Shown here one piece after another: positions 1 to 6,561 of a stretch of 6,875 nt of DNA. Below the pieces are notes generated by a model that was not told where the DNA came from, ran no database searches, and saw only the letters and a list, made by a program, of their open reading frames with translations. Each line of letters begins with the position of its first letter. Position 1 is the stretch's first letter. The position numbers and the translations under genes are program-made. The DNA is taken from NCBI GenBank assembly GCA_046724395.1, contig JBKOWM010000025.1:1-6875 (forward strand), given 5' to 3'. Origin of the DNA: DATAEU01 sp046724395 (lineage in GTDB: Bacteria; Actinomycetota; UBA4738; HRBIN12).

Positions 1-534
1 CCCGAATGGATTGCCGTTCCGGTCGTCACCTCCGCCGAAGAACAGGGCGAAGCGGGCAAGGAGCGTGATGCTCATGCCGATCGCGGCCGCGATCGACGAG
101 ATGAGGATGTCTCGGTTGGCGACGTGCGAGATCTCGTGCGCCAGCACCCCGCGGAGCTCACGCTCGTCAAGGATCTGCAGGATGCCCCTGGTCACGGAGA
201 CCGCCGCGTGCTCCGGGTTTCGGCCGGTCGCGAAGGCGTTCGGCTGCATCATGTCCGAGACGTAGATCCTCGGCATCGGCAGGTTCCGCTCGGTCGTCAG
301 CTCCCGGACGATTGCGTACAGACGCGGATACTCGCGCTCGGTGACGGGCTTCGAGCGTGTCGTCGCGATCGCGATCTTGTCGGAGTACCAGTACATCGAG
401 AAGTTGAACACGAGGGCGAACCCGAGCGCGATCACCGCCCCGCTCGTGCCGCCGATCCACCCTCCGATCAGCACGAAGAGGCCGCCCAGCGCGGCGATCA
501 GGACCCACGTCTTCACCCGGTTGATACCGGTCAT
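1..534 (-). CDS. htpX: Zinc metalloprotease HtpX (M48 family), N-terminal 178 residues, cut by the window edge
   Basis: HtpX is an inner-membrane zinc endopeptidase that degrades misfolded membrane proteins; this is known for the family. The visible protein has two hydrophobic segments at about residues 10-28 and 31-50, then a soluble region with the typical stretch MQPNAFATGRNPEHAAVSVT (residues 96-115), and the zinc-binding HEISH motif at 133-137 (two His ligands and the catalytic Glu). A third hydrophobic segment follows at about 145-169. The family is usually near 290 residues, so roughly the last 110, including the third zinc ligand, are off the left edge and cannot be checked. The ATG at 534 is chosen because AGGGAG (545-550) lies 10 bases upstream and the protein starts MTGINRVKTW, as HtpX proteins typically do. 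It lies 106 bases downstream of nuoN on the same strand. No frameshift is seen. Confidence 0.95.
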   Translation of the reverse strand, partial: MTGINRVKTWVLIAALGGLFVLIGGWIGGTSGAVIALGFALVFNFSMYWYSDKIAIATTRSKPVTEREYPRLYAIVRELTTERNLPMPRIYVSDMMQPNAFATGRNPEHAAVSVTRGILQILDERELRGVLAHEISHVANRDILISSIAAAIGMSITLLARFALFFGGGDDRNGNPFG

Positions 535-544
535 CGTTCGTCCA

Positions 545-550
545 CTCCCT
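545..550 (-). promoter_or_regulatory. Ribosome binding site of htpX
   Basis: AGGGAG on the minus strand, 10 bases before the htpX ATG. The spacing is slightly long but acceptable, and no better purine-rich site lies closer. It supports the start chosen at 534. Confidence 0.55.
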
Positions 551-576
551 GCCCCGGAACGCCCGAGGGCTCCTCC

Positions 577-604
577 AGCCTACCCGTGGTTCGTCGCAAC
601 CACG
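577..604 (-). promoter_or_regulatory. Inverted repeat next to a promoter-like hexamer upstream of htpX
   Basis: Two elements lie side by side. Positions 585-591 (CGTGGTT) and 598-604 (AACCACG) are a perfect 7-bp inverted repeat around a 6-base centre. Just downstream in the htpX direction, 577-582 reads TAGGCT on the minus strand, which fits the loose TAnnnT form of a -10 box and would give a 5' leader of about 36 bases. No convincing -35 box is seen 17-18 bases upstream; the inverted repeat covers part of the spacer and the -35 region. This could be an operator over an htpX promoter, or only a transcript hairpin. It does not match the CIRCE or HAIR heat-shock operators. The gap holds nothing else convincing. 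Confidence 0.3.
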
Positions 605-621
605 TCCCCGGTTCAGGGCGG

Positions 622-636
622 CCGGCGGCGCGCCGG
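622..636 (-). terminator. Possible hairpin terminator or processing stem after nuoN
   Basis: CCGGCG (622-627) and CGCCGG (631-636) form a perfect 6-bp stem around a 3-base loop, starting four bases after the nuoN stop codon. All stem pairs are G-C. There is no run of U after it on the minus strand, so it is not a classical intrinsic terminator, although high-GC bacteria often use U-poor ones. In DNA this rich in GC such a stem can arise by chance. Confidence 0.3.
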
Positions 637-640
637 TTTC

Positions 641-2143
641 TCAGCGCCCGAGAAGCGTGGCGTCCGGGGGGAACCGGGCGAAGAATTCCGGGTACGCCCC
701 GACCACGAGCACCGCGAGCATCGCGAGGACGGCGACCGCCCCCACGAGGCGCGGCGTTCGCACCGGGCGCTCGAGCAGGGGCTCGGAGAAGATCATCGCC
801 CGCGGGACCGCGAGGTAGTAGTAGAGGCTGACGACCGAGTTGAGGACCATCACGACGGCGAGCGCGATCCCGACGCCGCCGGCCTCGATCGCCGCCTTGA
901 ACACGACGAACTTGGCCCAAAACCCGGCGGTCGGCGGGATCCCGCCTAGCGAGACCATGAACACCGTCATCGACAGGGCGAGCACGGGCGCCCGGCGGAT
1001 CAGGCCCGAGAAGTCCTCGATGAGCAGCCCGGCCGATTCGCGGGCCATCGCGATCACGACGCCGAAGGCGCCGAGCGTCATGACGGCGTAGATGAGGATG
1101 TAGGTCGTCGCCGCGGCGAACGCGTCCCGGTTGACGGCGGCGTCGGCGCCCACGAGCGCGAACGGCAACAGCATGTATCCGGCCTGAGCGATGCTGGAGT
1201 AGGCGAGCAGCCGGACGATCTGTCGCTGCTGGAGGGCGACGAGGTTTCCGATCGTCATCGTGGCGATCGACAGGGCGGCGAAGATCGGCGTCCAGAACGC
1301 GTACTCGCTGCGGAAGGCGACGAACATGAGCTGGAGGAGGCCCGCGAACCCGGCGGCCTTGGACGCCGTCGCGAGGAACGCCGCCACCGGCACCGGCGAG
1401 CCCTCGTACGTGTCGGGCGCCCAGAACTGGAACGGCACGGCGCTGACCTTGAAGGCGAACCCCGTGACGACGAACAGGATGGCGGCCAGCGCGAGCGTGT
1501 GCTCACCGCTCGAGAGCCCCGAGGCGGTACCGACGAGCGAGGAACCCTCGGTGGCGGCCCGCGCGCCGAGCACACGGCCGATCGCGTAGATGTTGGTCTC
1601 CCCCGTCACGCCGTAGACGAGGCTCATGCCGTACAGCATCACGGCGGAGGAGAGCACTCCGATCAGGAAGAACTTGATCCCGGCCTCGTTCGACCGGGGG
1701 TCGGCCTTGCGAAACGCGGCGATCAGGAACCCCGGCGCCGAGACGAGCTCGAGGGACAGGAACAACATGATCAGGTCACGCGACGATGGCATCAGGACGC
1801 AGCCCAGGAACGCCGTGAGGAGCAGGAAGTAGTACTCGCCCTGGTACCACCTACCCTCGCGGAAGTAGCGGAGCGAGACGAACAGCACCACGAGCGCGAC
1901 CGAGAGGAAGAAGACCTTGAAAAGCAGAGCGAAGTTGTCGACGACGAACATGCCGTTGAACGTCGTTCGCCGCTCCCCGATCAGCGTCAGCGTCGCAACG
2001 AGGGCCGCGGTCACGCCGATCACCGACACAGGCATCGACACCCACGAGCGGCGTTCCGAGACGAACGCGTCGACGAGCAGGACGGCCATGATCGTCCCGG
2101 AGAGGATGAGCTCCGGCAGGATCGCGTGGTAGTCGATCTGCAT
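641..2143 (-). CDS. nuoN: NADH-quinone oxidoreductase subunit N
   Basis: NuoN is one of the three antiporter-like proton-pumping subunits of the complex I membrane arm. The 500-residue product has the family's usual length and is almost wholly hydrophobic, as expected for about 14 membrane helices. Visible family signatures are LSLELVSAPGFL (129-140) with the helix-5 Glu at 132, KVSAVPFQFWAPDTYEGSP (232-250) with the helix-7 Lys at 232, Lys262 in SKAAGF, and SLGGIPPTAGFWAKF (398-412) with Lys411. These correspond to residues implicated in proton transfer in the family. Either ATG 2143 or the adjacent GTG 2146 could be the start. I prefer the ATG because GCGGGG (2151-2156) stands 7 bases from it and only 4 from the GTG. 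It follows nuoM after 13 bases, so translational coupling is likely. It is the last nuo gene here. Confidence 0.97.
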   Translation of the reverse strand: MQIDYHAILPELILSGTIMAVLLVDAFVSERRSWVSMPVSVIGVTAALVATLTLIGERRTTFNGMFVVDNFALLFKVFFLSVALVVLFVSLRYFREGRWYQGEYYFLLLTAFLGCVLMPSSRDLIMLFLSLELVSAPGFLIAAFRKADPRSNEAGIKFFLIGVLSSAVMLYGMSLVYGVTGETNIYAIGRVLGARAATEGSSLVGTASGLSSGEHTLALAAILFVVTGFAFKVSAVPFQFWAPDTYEGSPVPVAAFLATASKAAGFAGLLQLMFVAFRSEYAFWTPIFAALSIATMTIGNLVALQQRQIVRLLAYSSIAQAGYMLLPFALVGADAAVNRDAFAAATTYILIYAVMTLGAFGVVIAMARESAGLLIEDFSGLIRRAPVLALSMTVFMVSLGGIPPTAGFWAKFVVFKAAIEAGGVGIALAVVMVLNSVVSLYYYLAVPRAMIFSEPLLERPVRTPRLVGAVAVLAMLAVLVVGAYPEFFARFPPDATLLGR

Positions 2144-2156
2144 CACACGGCCCCGC

Positions 2157-3689
2157 TCAGCTCCCGAACAGGTGCATCAGGCCCTGCACGGCCTCATCGG
2201 TCATGCCGAAGATCAGGCGCGGATAGACGCCGAGAGCGACCGTGGCGGCCAGCAGCGGAACCCAGGAGACCCACTCGACGGTGAGCATGTCGGGAAGCGG
2301 CGACTCCCTCCATCGCTCTGGCAGCGTGCCCATGTCCACCCGCTGGAGCATCCAGAGGAAATACCCGGCGGTCAGAATCGTGCCGATACCGCCCGCGATC
2401 ATGAACGCCCGGAACAGCGCGGTGTGCGTGGAGATCACCTCGGCCGGGCTATAGGCCGACAGGAGCGCCATGACCTCGCCCCAGAAACCCGCGAGGCCCG
2501 GCAGCCCCAGGGACGCGATCGCGACGAACGCGAAGACGCCGCCCAGGTACGGCATCTTCTGCATCAGTCCGCCGCCGATCTCGGCGATCTGCCGCGTGTG
2601 GTACCGGTCGTAGATGGACCCCACGCAGAAGAACAACATGCCCGTGATGACGCCGTGGGCGACCATGCCGAAGATCGCCGCGTTGATCCCGATCGTCGTG
2701 AGGGAGGCGATGCCGAGCATCACGAACCCCATGTGCCCGACCGAGGAGAACGCGATGAGACGTTTCAGGTCGCGCTGCGCGAGGCACGCGAGCGCCGCGT
2801 AGACGATCGCGATGGCGGCGAGCGCGCCGATCCACGGCGCGAACTGCTGGGCCGCGTACGGCAGCACAGGCAACGCAATGCGGACGAAGCCGTACGTCCC
2901 CATCTTCAGCATCACCCCGGCCAGCAGGACGGAGCCGACCGTCGGCGCCTCCGTGTGGGCGTCGGGGAGCCAGGTGTGGAACGGCCACATCGGCACCTTC
3001 ACCGCGAACCCGAGCGCGACGGCGGCGAAGGCGATCAGCTGGAAACCGTCGGTGAAGTTCGGACCGACCTCCGTGAGCCGGACGAGATCAAAGGTGTGCG
3101 GCTCGGCCCGGAAGTACATCGCCAGGAACCCAAGGAGCATGAAGACCGACCCGAACAGCGTGTACAGGAAGAACTTGATGGAGGCGTACTCGCGGTTCGC
3201 ACTGCCCCAGATGCCGATCAGGAAGTACATCGGCACCAGCACGAGCTCCCAGAAGATGAAGAACAGGATGAGGTCGAACGCGATGAACGTTCCCGCCATG
3301 CCGGTCTCGAGTAGCAGCTGGAGAGCGAGGAACGCCTTGACGCGGCCGGGGCTCGGAACGAACCGCCACGTGTAGATGGCGCACAGGAACGAAAGGGCGA
3401 ACGTCAGCAGGTACAGCGGCATGCTGATGCCGTCGATGCCGACGTGATAGTTCGCGTCGATCGCGGGGATCCAGGGCACCGTCACCTGGTACTGGAGAGT
3501 GCCGGCCGCCCGGTAGTCGAAGCCGATGGCGATCGCGATCGCGACGACGAGCGCCGCGCCGGTGAAGGCGATGCCGAGCCCGCGAATCGTCCGCTCCTGC
3601 GAGCGCGGCCAGAGCGCGATCACCACGGCGCCCACGAGGGGCAGGAACGTGGCGATCGAGATGGCCCAGTCCTCCCATCCGCTGTTCAT
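2157..3689 (-). CDS. nuoM: NADH-quinone oxidoreductase subunit M
   Basis: NuoM is the middle antiporter-like subunit of the complex I membrane arm. The 510-residue protein matches the family length. Signatures in order: FFIFWELVLVPMYFLIGIWG (143-162) with the helix-5 Glu148; KVPMWPFHTWLPDAHTEAPT (231-250) with the helix-7 Lys231; GVMLKMGTYGFVR (258-270) with Lys262; the stretch around 307-322 (DLKRLIAFSSVGHMGF); AHGVITGMLFFCVGSIYDR (344-362); and GLPGLAGFWGE (394-404), where Glu404 takes the place of the helix-12 Glu known from E. coli NuoM. An acidic residue there, rather than the Lys of NuoL and NuoN, separates NuoM from its paralogues. ATG 3689 is supported by AGAGGA (3694-3699) four bases upstream. 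It follows nuoL after 27 bases, the widest gap between the complete nuo genes here. Confidence 0.98.
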   Translation of the reverse strand: MNSGWEDWAISIATFLPLVGAVVIALWPRSQERTIRGLGIAFTGAALVVAIAIAIGFDYRAAGTLQYQVTVPWIPAIDANYHVGIDGISMPLYLLTFALSFLCAIYTWRFVPSPGRVKAFLALQLLLETGMAGTFIAFDLILFFIFWELVLVPMYFLIGIWGSANREYASIKFFLYTLFGSVFMLLGFLAMYFRAEPHTFDLVRLTEVGPNFTDGFQLIAFAAVALGFAVKVPMWPFHTWLPDAHTEAPTVGSVLLAGVMLKMGTYGFVRIALPVLPYAAQQFAPWIGALAAIAIVYAALACLAQRDLKRLIAFSSVGHMGFVMLGIASLTTIGINAAIFGMVAHGVITGMLFFCVGSIYDRYHTRQIAEIGGGLMQKMPYLGGVFAFVAIASLGLPGLAGFWGEVMALLSAYSPAEVISTHTALFRAFMIAGGIGTILTAGYFLWMLQRVDMGTLPERWRESPLPDMLTVEWVSWVPLLAATVALGVYPRLIFGMTDEAVQGLMHLFGS

Positions 3690-3716
3690 CGGATCCTCTC
3701 TTCGCCCCCTTGGCTC

Positions 3717-5690
3717 CTAGACCCTCGTCACGACGATGGCGAGCACGAGGACGCCAGTGAACAGGAACGCCGCGTACCGTTGCACGTTGCCCGACTGCAG
3801 GTACCGCAGCAGCCCGCCCGTGAACCCCGTCGTCCTGCCGATGCCGTTGACCGCCCCGTCCAGCACCTCTCCATCGAAGTCGTTCACGCCGATCCCCACC
3901 CTGCGCGTGACCCACGCCGCGCCGTTGACGACGGCGTCGACGACGTGGCGGTCGAACCAGACCACGGCGGCGGACACGTTGTCCCGAATCGGCCGCACGA
4001 TGCCCCGCCAGTACACGTCGTCGAGGTAGTACTTGTTCTCGAGCAGCGTGTATCCGGGTCCGAGCGCCCGAAGGGGATCGGGCGTACGCCACCGGGCGTA
4101 CAGGCGGTAGCCGACGGCCAGCCCGATGAGCGCCCCGAGGATCGACAGCGCCGCGAAGCCGTAGTTGAACGGAACGTGCTCCTCGGCCCCGATGTGCACC
4201 CAGTCGGTGAACTCGTGGATGGCGAACGCGGTCGCGTTCAGGAACCCCACCGTGCACGACAGCACCGCAAGGGCGATCAGCGGCCCGGTGATAGTCGCCG
4301 GCGACTCGTGCGGATGCGCATGCCCGCGATACTGACCGTAAAAGGTCAGCAACACCGCGCGCATCATGTAGAACGCGGTGACGATCGCCGTGAACGCGGC
4401 GATCCCCCAGAGCGCGTACTTGCCCTGGTGGAACGCGGTCGAGATGATCTCGTCCTTCGACCAGAACCCGGCGAACGGCGGGATGCCGGCCAGGGCTGCC
4501 GAACCGATCGCGAACGTCCAGAAGGTGACCGGCATGAACCGCTTCAGACCGCCCATCTCGCTCATGTTGTTCGTGTGAACGGCGTGGATGACGGAACCGG
4601 CGCCCAGGAACAGCAGCGCCTTGAAGAAGGCGTGCGTGAACAGGTGGAACACGCCTGCGGTGTAGCCAGCCTCCCCCAACGACAGCCCGGCGACCATGTA
4701 CGCGAGCTGCGAGACCGTGGAGTAGGCGAGAACGCGCTTGATGTCGTCCTGGACCATCGCCAGCAGCGCGGCGATGAGCATCGTGATTGCCGCGGTCGTC
4801 GAGACGACCGTCAGCACGATCGGATCGGCGTGCAGGAACACCTCGAACAACCGGCCGACCGTGTAGACGCCGGCGGCGACCATGGTGGCGGCGTGGATGA
4901 GCGCCGAGACCGGGGTCGGCCCGGCCATCGCATCCGGCAGCCAGACGTGCAGGGGGAACTGCGCCGACTTGCCGATCGCACCACCGAACAGCAACAGCGC
5001 CGCCGCCGTGAGCGAGAGCTGGGAGATCTCGCCGCGCGCGGCCATCTCGGTGATCGCCGGGATGTTCGATGTCGTCATGCCCGTGGCGGCCACCAGCACG
5101 AAGATCCCGAACAGGAATGGAATGTCCCCTGTCCGCGTGGTGATGAACGCCTTGATCGCCGCGCTGGAGTTCGCGTGCTCCTCCCACCAGTGGCCGATCA
5201 GCAGATAGGAGCAGATGCCCATGACCTCCCAACCGACGAGCAGCTGGAACAGGCTGATGGAGATGACCACGTCGAGCATCGCCGCCGTGAAAAGCGACAG
5301 CACCACGTAGAACCACGTGAATCGCCTGTCGCCGTGCATGTATCCCAGCGAGTAGACCTGAACGCACAGCGAGACGGTCGTCACGACGAAGAGCATCACG
5401 GCGGTGAGCCCGTCGACGTACTGCCCGACGTCCACCCGAAGCGGCCCGATCCGGAACCACTCGATGGAGGCCTGGGCGACCGGGCCGCTCTGAACGAAGT
5501 TCCACAGCGCGCCGAGCGAGATGACGACCCCCGCGGCGACGGCCGCGATGCCGTAGTACGCGCCGTGGCCGGGCGAGCGCTTGCCCAGGAACAGGATCAG
5601 GACCGCCGACACGAGCGGGAGCAGCGCGACGACCCACGCGTATCCCGCCCAGCCGGAGCTGGTCGCGTGGACGGTCTCGGCGGCTACCAC
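3717..5690 (-). CDS. nuoL: NADH-quinone oxidoreductase subunit L
   Basis: NuoL is the distal antiporter-like proton-pumping subunit of complex I and carries the long lateral helix that runs along the membrane arm. The product is 657 residues, within the usual range. Visible signatures are LLVGWEVMGICSYLLIGHWW (150-169) with Glu155; GKSAQFPLHVWLPDAMAGPT (240-259) with Lys241, running on through PVSALIHAATM; Lys318 in QDDIKRVLAYSTVSQLAYM; HLFTHAFFKALLFLGAGS (349-366) with Lys357; and FAGFWSKDEI (406-415) with Lys412. The C-terminal part has the typical ENKYYLDDVYW (551-561), an amphipathic stretch for the lateral helix, and a last membrane helix after LQSGNVQRYA (631-640). The start is GTG 5690, with AGGTGG (5698-5703) seven bases upstream inside the end of nuoK. 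The start codon begins the second copy of an 11-bp tandem repeat. Confidence 0.98.
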   Translation of the reverse strand: MVAAETVHATSSGWAGYAWVVALLPLVSAVLILFLGKRSPGHGAYYGIAAVAAGVVISLGALWNFVQSGPVAQASIEWFRIGPLRVDVGQYVDGLTAVMLFVVTTVSLCVQVYSLGYMHGDRRFTWFYVVLSLFTAAMLDVVISISLFQLLVGWEVMGICSYLLIGHWWEEHANSSAAIKAFITTRTGDIPFLFGIFVLVAATGMTTSNIPAITEMAARGEISQLSLTAAALLLFGGAIGKSAQFPLHVWLPDAMAGPTPVSALIHAATMVAAGVYTVGRLFEVFLHADPIVLTVVSTTAAITMLIAALLAMVQDDIKRVLAYSTVSQLAYMVAGLSLGEAGYTAGVFHLFTHAFFKALLFLGAGSVIHAVHTNNMSEMGGLKRFMPVTFWTFAIGSAALAGIPPFAGFWSKDEIISTAFHQGKYALWGIAAFTAIVTAFYMMRAVLLTFYGQYRGHAHPHESPATITGPLIALAVLSCTVGFLNATAFAIHEFTDWVHIGAEEHVPFNYGFAALSILGALIGLAVGYRLYARWRTPDPLRALGPGYTLLENKYYLDDVYWRGIVRPIRDNVSAAVVWFDRHVVDAVVNGAAWVTRRVGIGVNDFDGEVLDGAVNGIGRTTGFTGGLLRYLQSGNVQRYAAFLFTGVLVLAIVVTRV

Positions 5691-5701
5691 GCGGCTACCA
5701 C
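5680..5701 (-). repeat. 11-bp perfect tandem repeat across the nuoK stop and nuoL start
   Basis: Minus-strand GTGGTAGCCGC occurs twice back to back, at 5701-5691 and 5690-5680, with no mismatch. The upstream copy holds the nuoK stop codon TAG and part of the nuoL ribosome binding site. The downstream copy begins with the GTG used as the nuoL start. The unit is not a multiple of three, so the GTG in the upstream copy is out of frame with nuoL. It looks like a short slippage duplication. Confidence 0.85.
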
Positions 5702-5997
5702 CTGAGCAGATCCACCTCGTCCACGTTGATCGTCTCGCGGTTGCGGTAGATCAGGATGACGATCGCCAGGCCGATCCCGACCTCGGCGGCGGCGACAGCG
5801 ATCACGAACAGCGCGAACACCTGCCCGGTGATGTCGTGCAGCTGCTGCGCGAACGCCACCAGGTTGACGTTGACAGCGTTCAGCATGAGCTCGATCGACA
5901 TCAGCACGAGAACGGCGTTCCGGCGCGCCAGTACGCCGTAGACGCCGGCGCTGAACAGAACGGCCGAGAAGAACAGCGCGAGCGGAAGTCGGATCAT
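5695..5997 (-). CDS. nuoK: NADH-quinone oxidoreductase subunit K
   Basis: NuoK (homologue of mitochondrial ND4L) is a small three-helix membrane-arm subunit that joins the quinone-reducing part of complex I to the antiporter-like subunits. The product is exactly 100 residues, a normal length. Membrane helices fall at about 3-22, 29-50 and 60-84. The two buried glutamates needed for energy coupling in E. coli NuoK are present at the same numbers: Glu36 in MSIELMLNAVNVN and Glu72 in AAAEVGIGLAIVI. The C-terminal NRETINVDEVDLLRW is also family-like. The ATG at 5997 overlaps the nuoJ stop by 4 bases (ATGA), so reinitiation coupling is likely. The nearest purine-rich site, AAGGA (6000-6004), is only 2 bases from the start. 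A strong GC hairpin lies just upstream. Confidence 0.98.
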   Translation of the reverse strand: MIRLPLALFFSAVLFSAGVYGVLARRNAVLVLMSIELMLNAVNVNLVAFAQQLHDITGQVFALFVIAVAAAEVGIGLAIVILIYRNRETINVDEVDLLRW

Positions 5998-6542
5998 CGT
6001 CCTTCGGGGGGCCTGAGCCCCCCGGACCCCCCGGGGGGTCGGTCGTCCCGCCTCGAGAGCACGAGCGCGCCGATCAGCGCCGCCAGGAGCAGGAACGAGA
6101 CGGCCTCGAACGGCAGGACGTACGAGCGGAACAGGGCCTCGCCTACCGCCGCCGTCGAGCCGCTGTCGGCAGCTGGCGCGACCTTGTCCGCTGAGTCCCA
6201 CGGAAAGGCGCCCTGGATCAGATACACGAGCCCGGCCAGGATCAGCACGGCGATCACGAACGCGACCCCGCGTTGCTGGTTGTCGAGGGCGGCGCGGCCG
6301 ATCGGGGCCCTCGTCAGCATCAGGCCGAAGAGGAACAAGATCACGATCGCTCCGACGTAGATGAGGATCTGCACCCAGGCGACGAACTCGGCGGCGAGCA
6401 GCAGATACGCCCCGCCGACGACCGCGAGGGTCACGACCAGATACAGCGCGCCGTGGACGACGTTCGTCGTCGTGACGAGCCGGAACGCGGCCACCGACCC
6501 GACCACCGCCAGCGCGGCGAACACCCACTCCTGCGCGGTCAC
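5994..6542 (-). CDS. nuoJ: NADH-quinone oxidoreductase subunit J
   Basis: NuoJ (homologue of ND6) is a five-helix membrane-arm subunit beside NuoK and NuoH; its third helix takes part in coupling quinone chemistry to pumping. The 182-residue product carries the family core AEFVAWVQILIYVGAIVILF (51-70), continuing LFGLML, with a conserved-type Glu52, and a last helix at about 146-163 (EAVSFLLLAALIGALVL). The loop at about 112-138 is polar and Ala-rich. After residue 164 the protein ends in a Gly/Pro/Arg-rich tail (SRRDDRPPGGSGGLRPPEGR) encoded largely by a GC palindrome. This tail looks like an addition, not part of the conserved fold. GTG 6542 is the start, with GAGGGAG (6548-6554) five bases upstream. 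It follows the NuoI-position gene after 19 bases and overlaps nuoK by 4. Confidence 0.97.
   Translation of the reverse strand: MTAQEWVFAALAVVGSVAAFRLVTTTNVVHGALYLVVTLAVVGGAYLLLAAEFVAWVQILIYVGAIVILFLFGLMLTRAPIGRAALDNQQRGVAFVIAVLILAGLVYLIQGAFPWDSADKVAPAADSGSTAAVGEALFRSYVLPFEAVSFLLLAALIGALVLSRRDDRPPGGSGGLRPPEGR
6005..6040 (-). repeat. Two adjacent GC-rich palindromes inside the 3' end of nuoJ
   Basis: Positions 6025-6040 are a perfect 16-base palindrome (GACCCCCCGGGGGGTC). Positions 6005-6012 and 6017-6024 form a perfect 8-bp stem with a 4-base loop. Together they make a compact, almost pure G/C element one base before the weak ribosome binding site of nuoK, and they encode most of the NuoJ tail. 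It resembles a short dispersed palindromic (REP-like) unit, but only this one copy is visible, so that label is an inference. Confidence 0.65.
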
Positions 6543-6561
6543 GCCCGCTCCCTCGCTTCCC

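Noticed and set aside
2144..2156. The nuoM-nuoN gap as a possible regulatory site
   Set aside because: It is only 13 bases and is accounted for by the nuoN ribosome binding site. No dyad or promoter-like element is visible.
2172..3314. A 380-residue plus-strand frame
   Set aside because: It is antisense to nuoM, highly charged and without recognisable motifs. It is explained by codon bias on the opposite strand.
3527..3545. GCGATCGC repeats resembling the cyanobacterial HIP1 octamer
   Set aside because: They encode an Ile/Ala alternation in a NuoM membrane helix, and similar sites elsewhere in the window also fall in coding sequence. They are explained by codon use, and nothing else suggests a cyanobacterium.
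3088..5637. An 849-residue minus-strand frame spanning most of nuoL and into nuoM
   Set aside because: It is out of frame with both genes, extremely rich in Arg, and crosses a real gene boundary. nuoL and nuoM are clear in their own frames with all conserved residues, so this is a shadow caused by few stop codons in GC-rich DNA.
3444..5705. A 753-residue open frame on the plus strand
   Set aside because: It lies wholly antisense to nuoL and nuoM. Its Arg/Asp/His/Glu-rich composition is what GC-rich membrane-protein genes give on the opposite strand. It has no domain or motif that I recognise.
5695..6528. A 277-residue minus-strand frame that includes nuoK with a long N-terminal extension
   Set aside because: The added part overlaps nuoJ out of frame and is Arg-rich. 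NuoK is normally about 100 residues, and the ATG at 5997 gives exactly 100 with Glu36 and Glu72 at the expected numbers.
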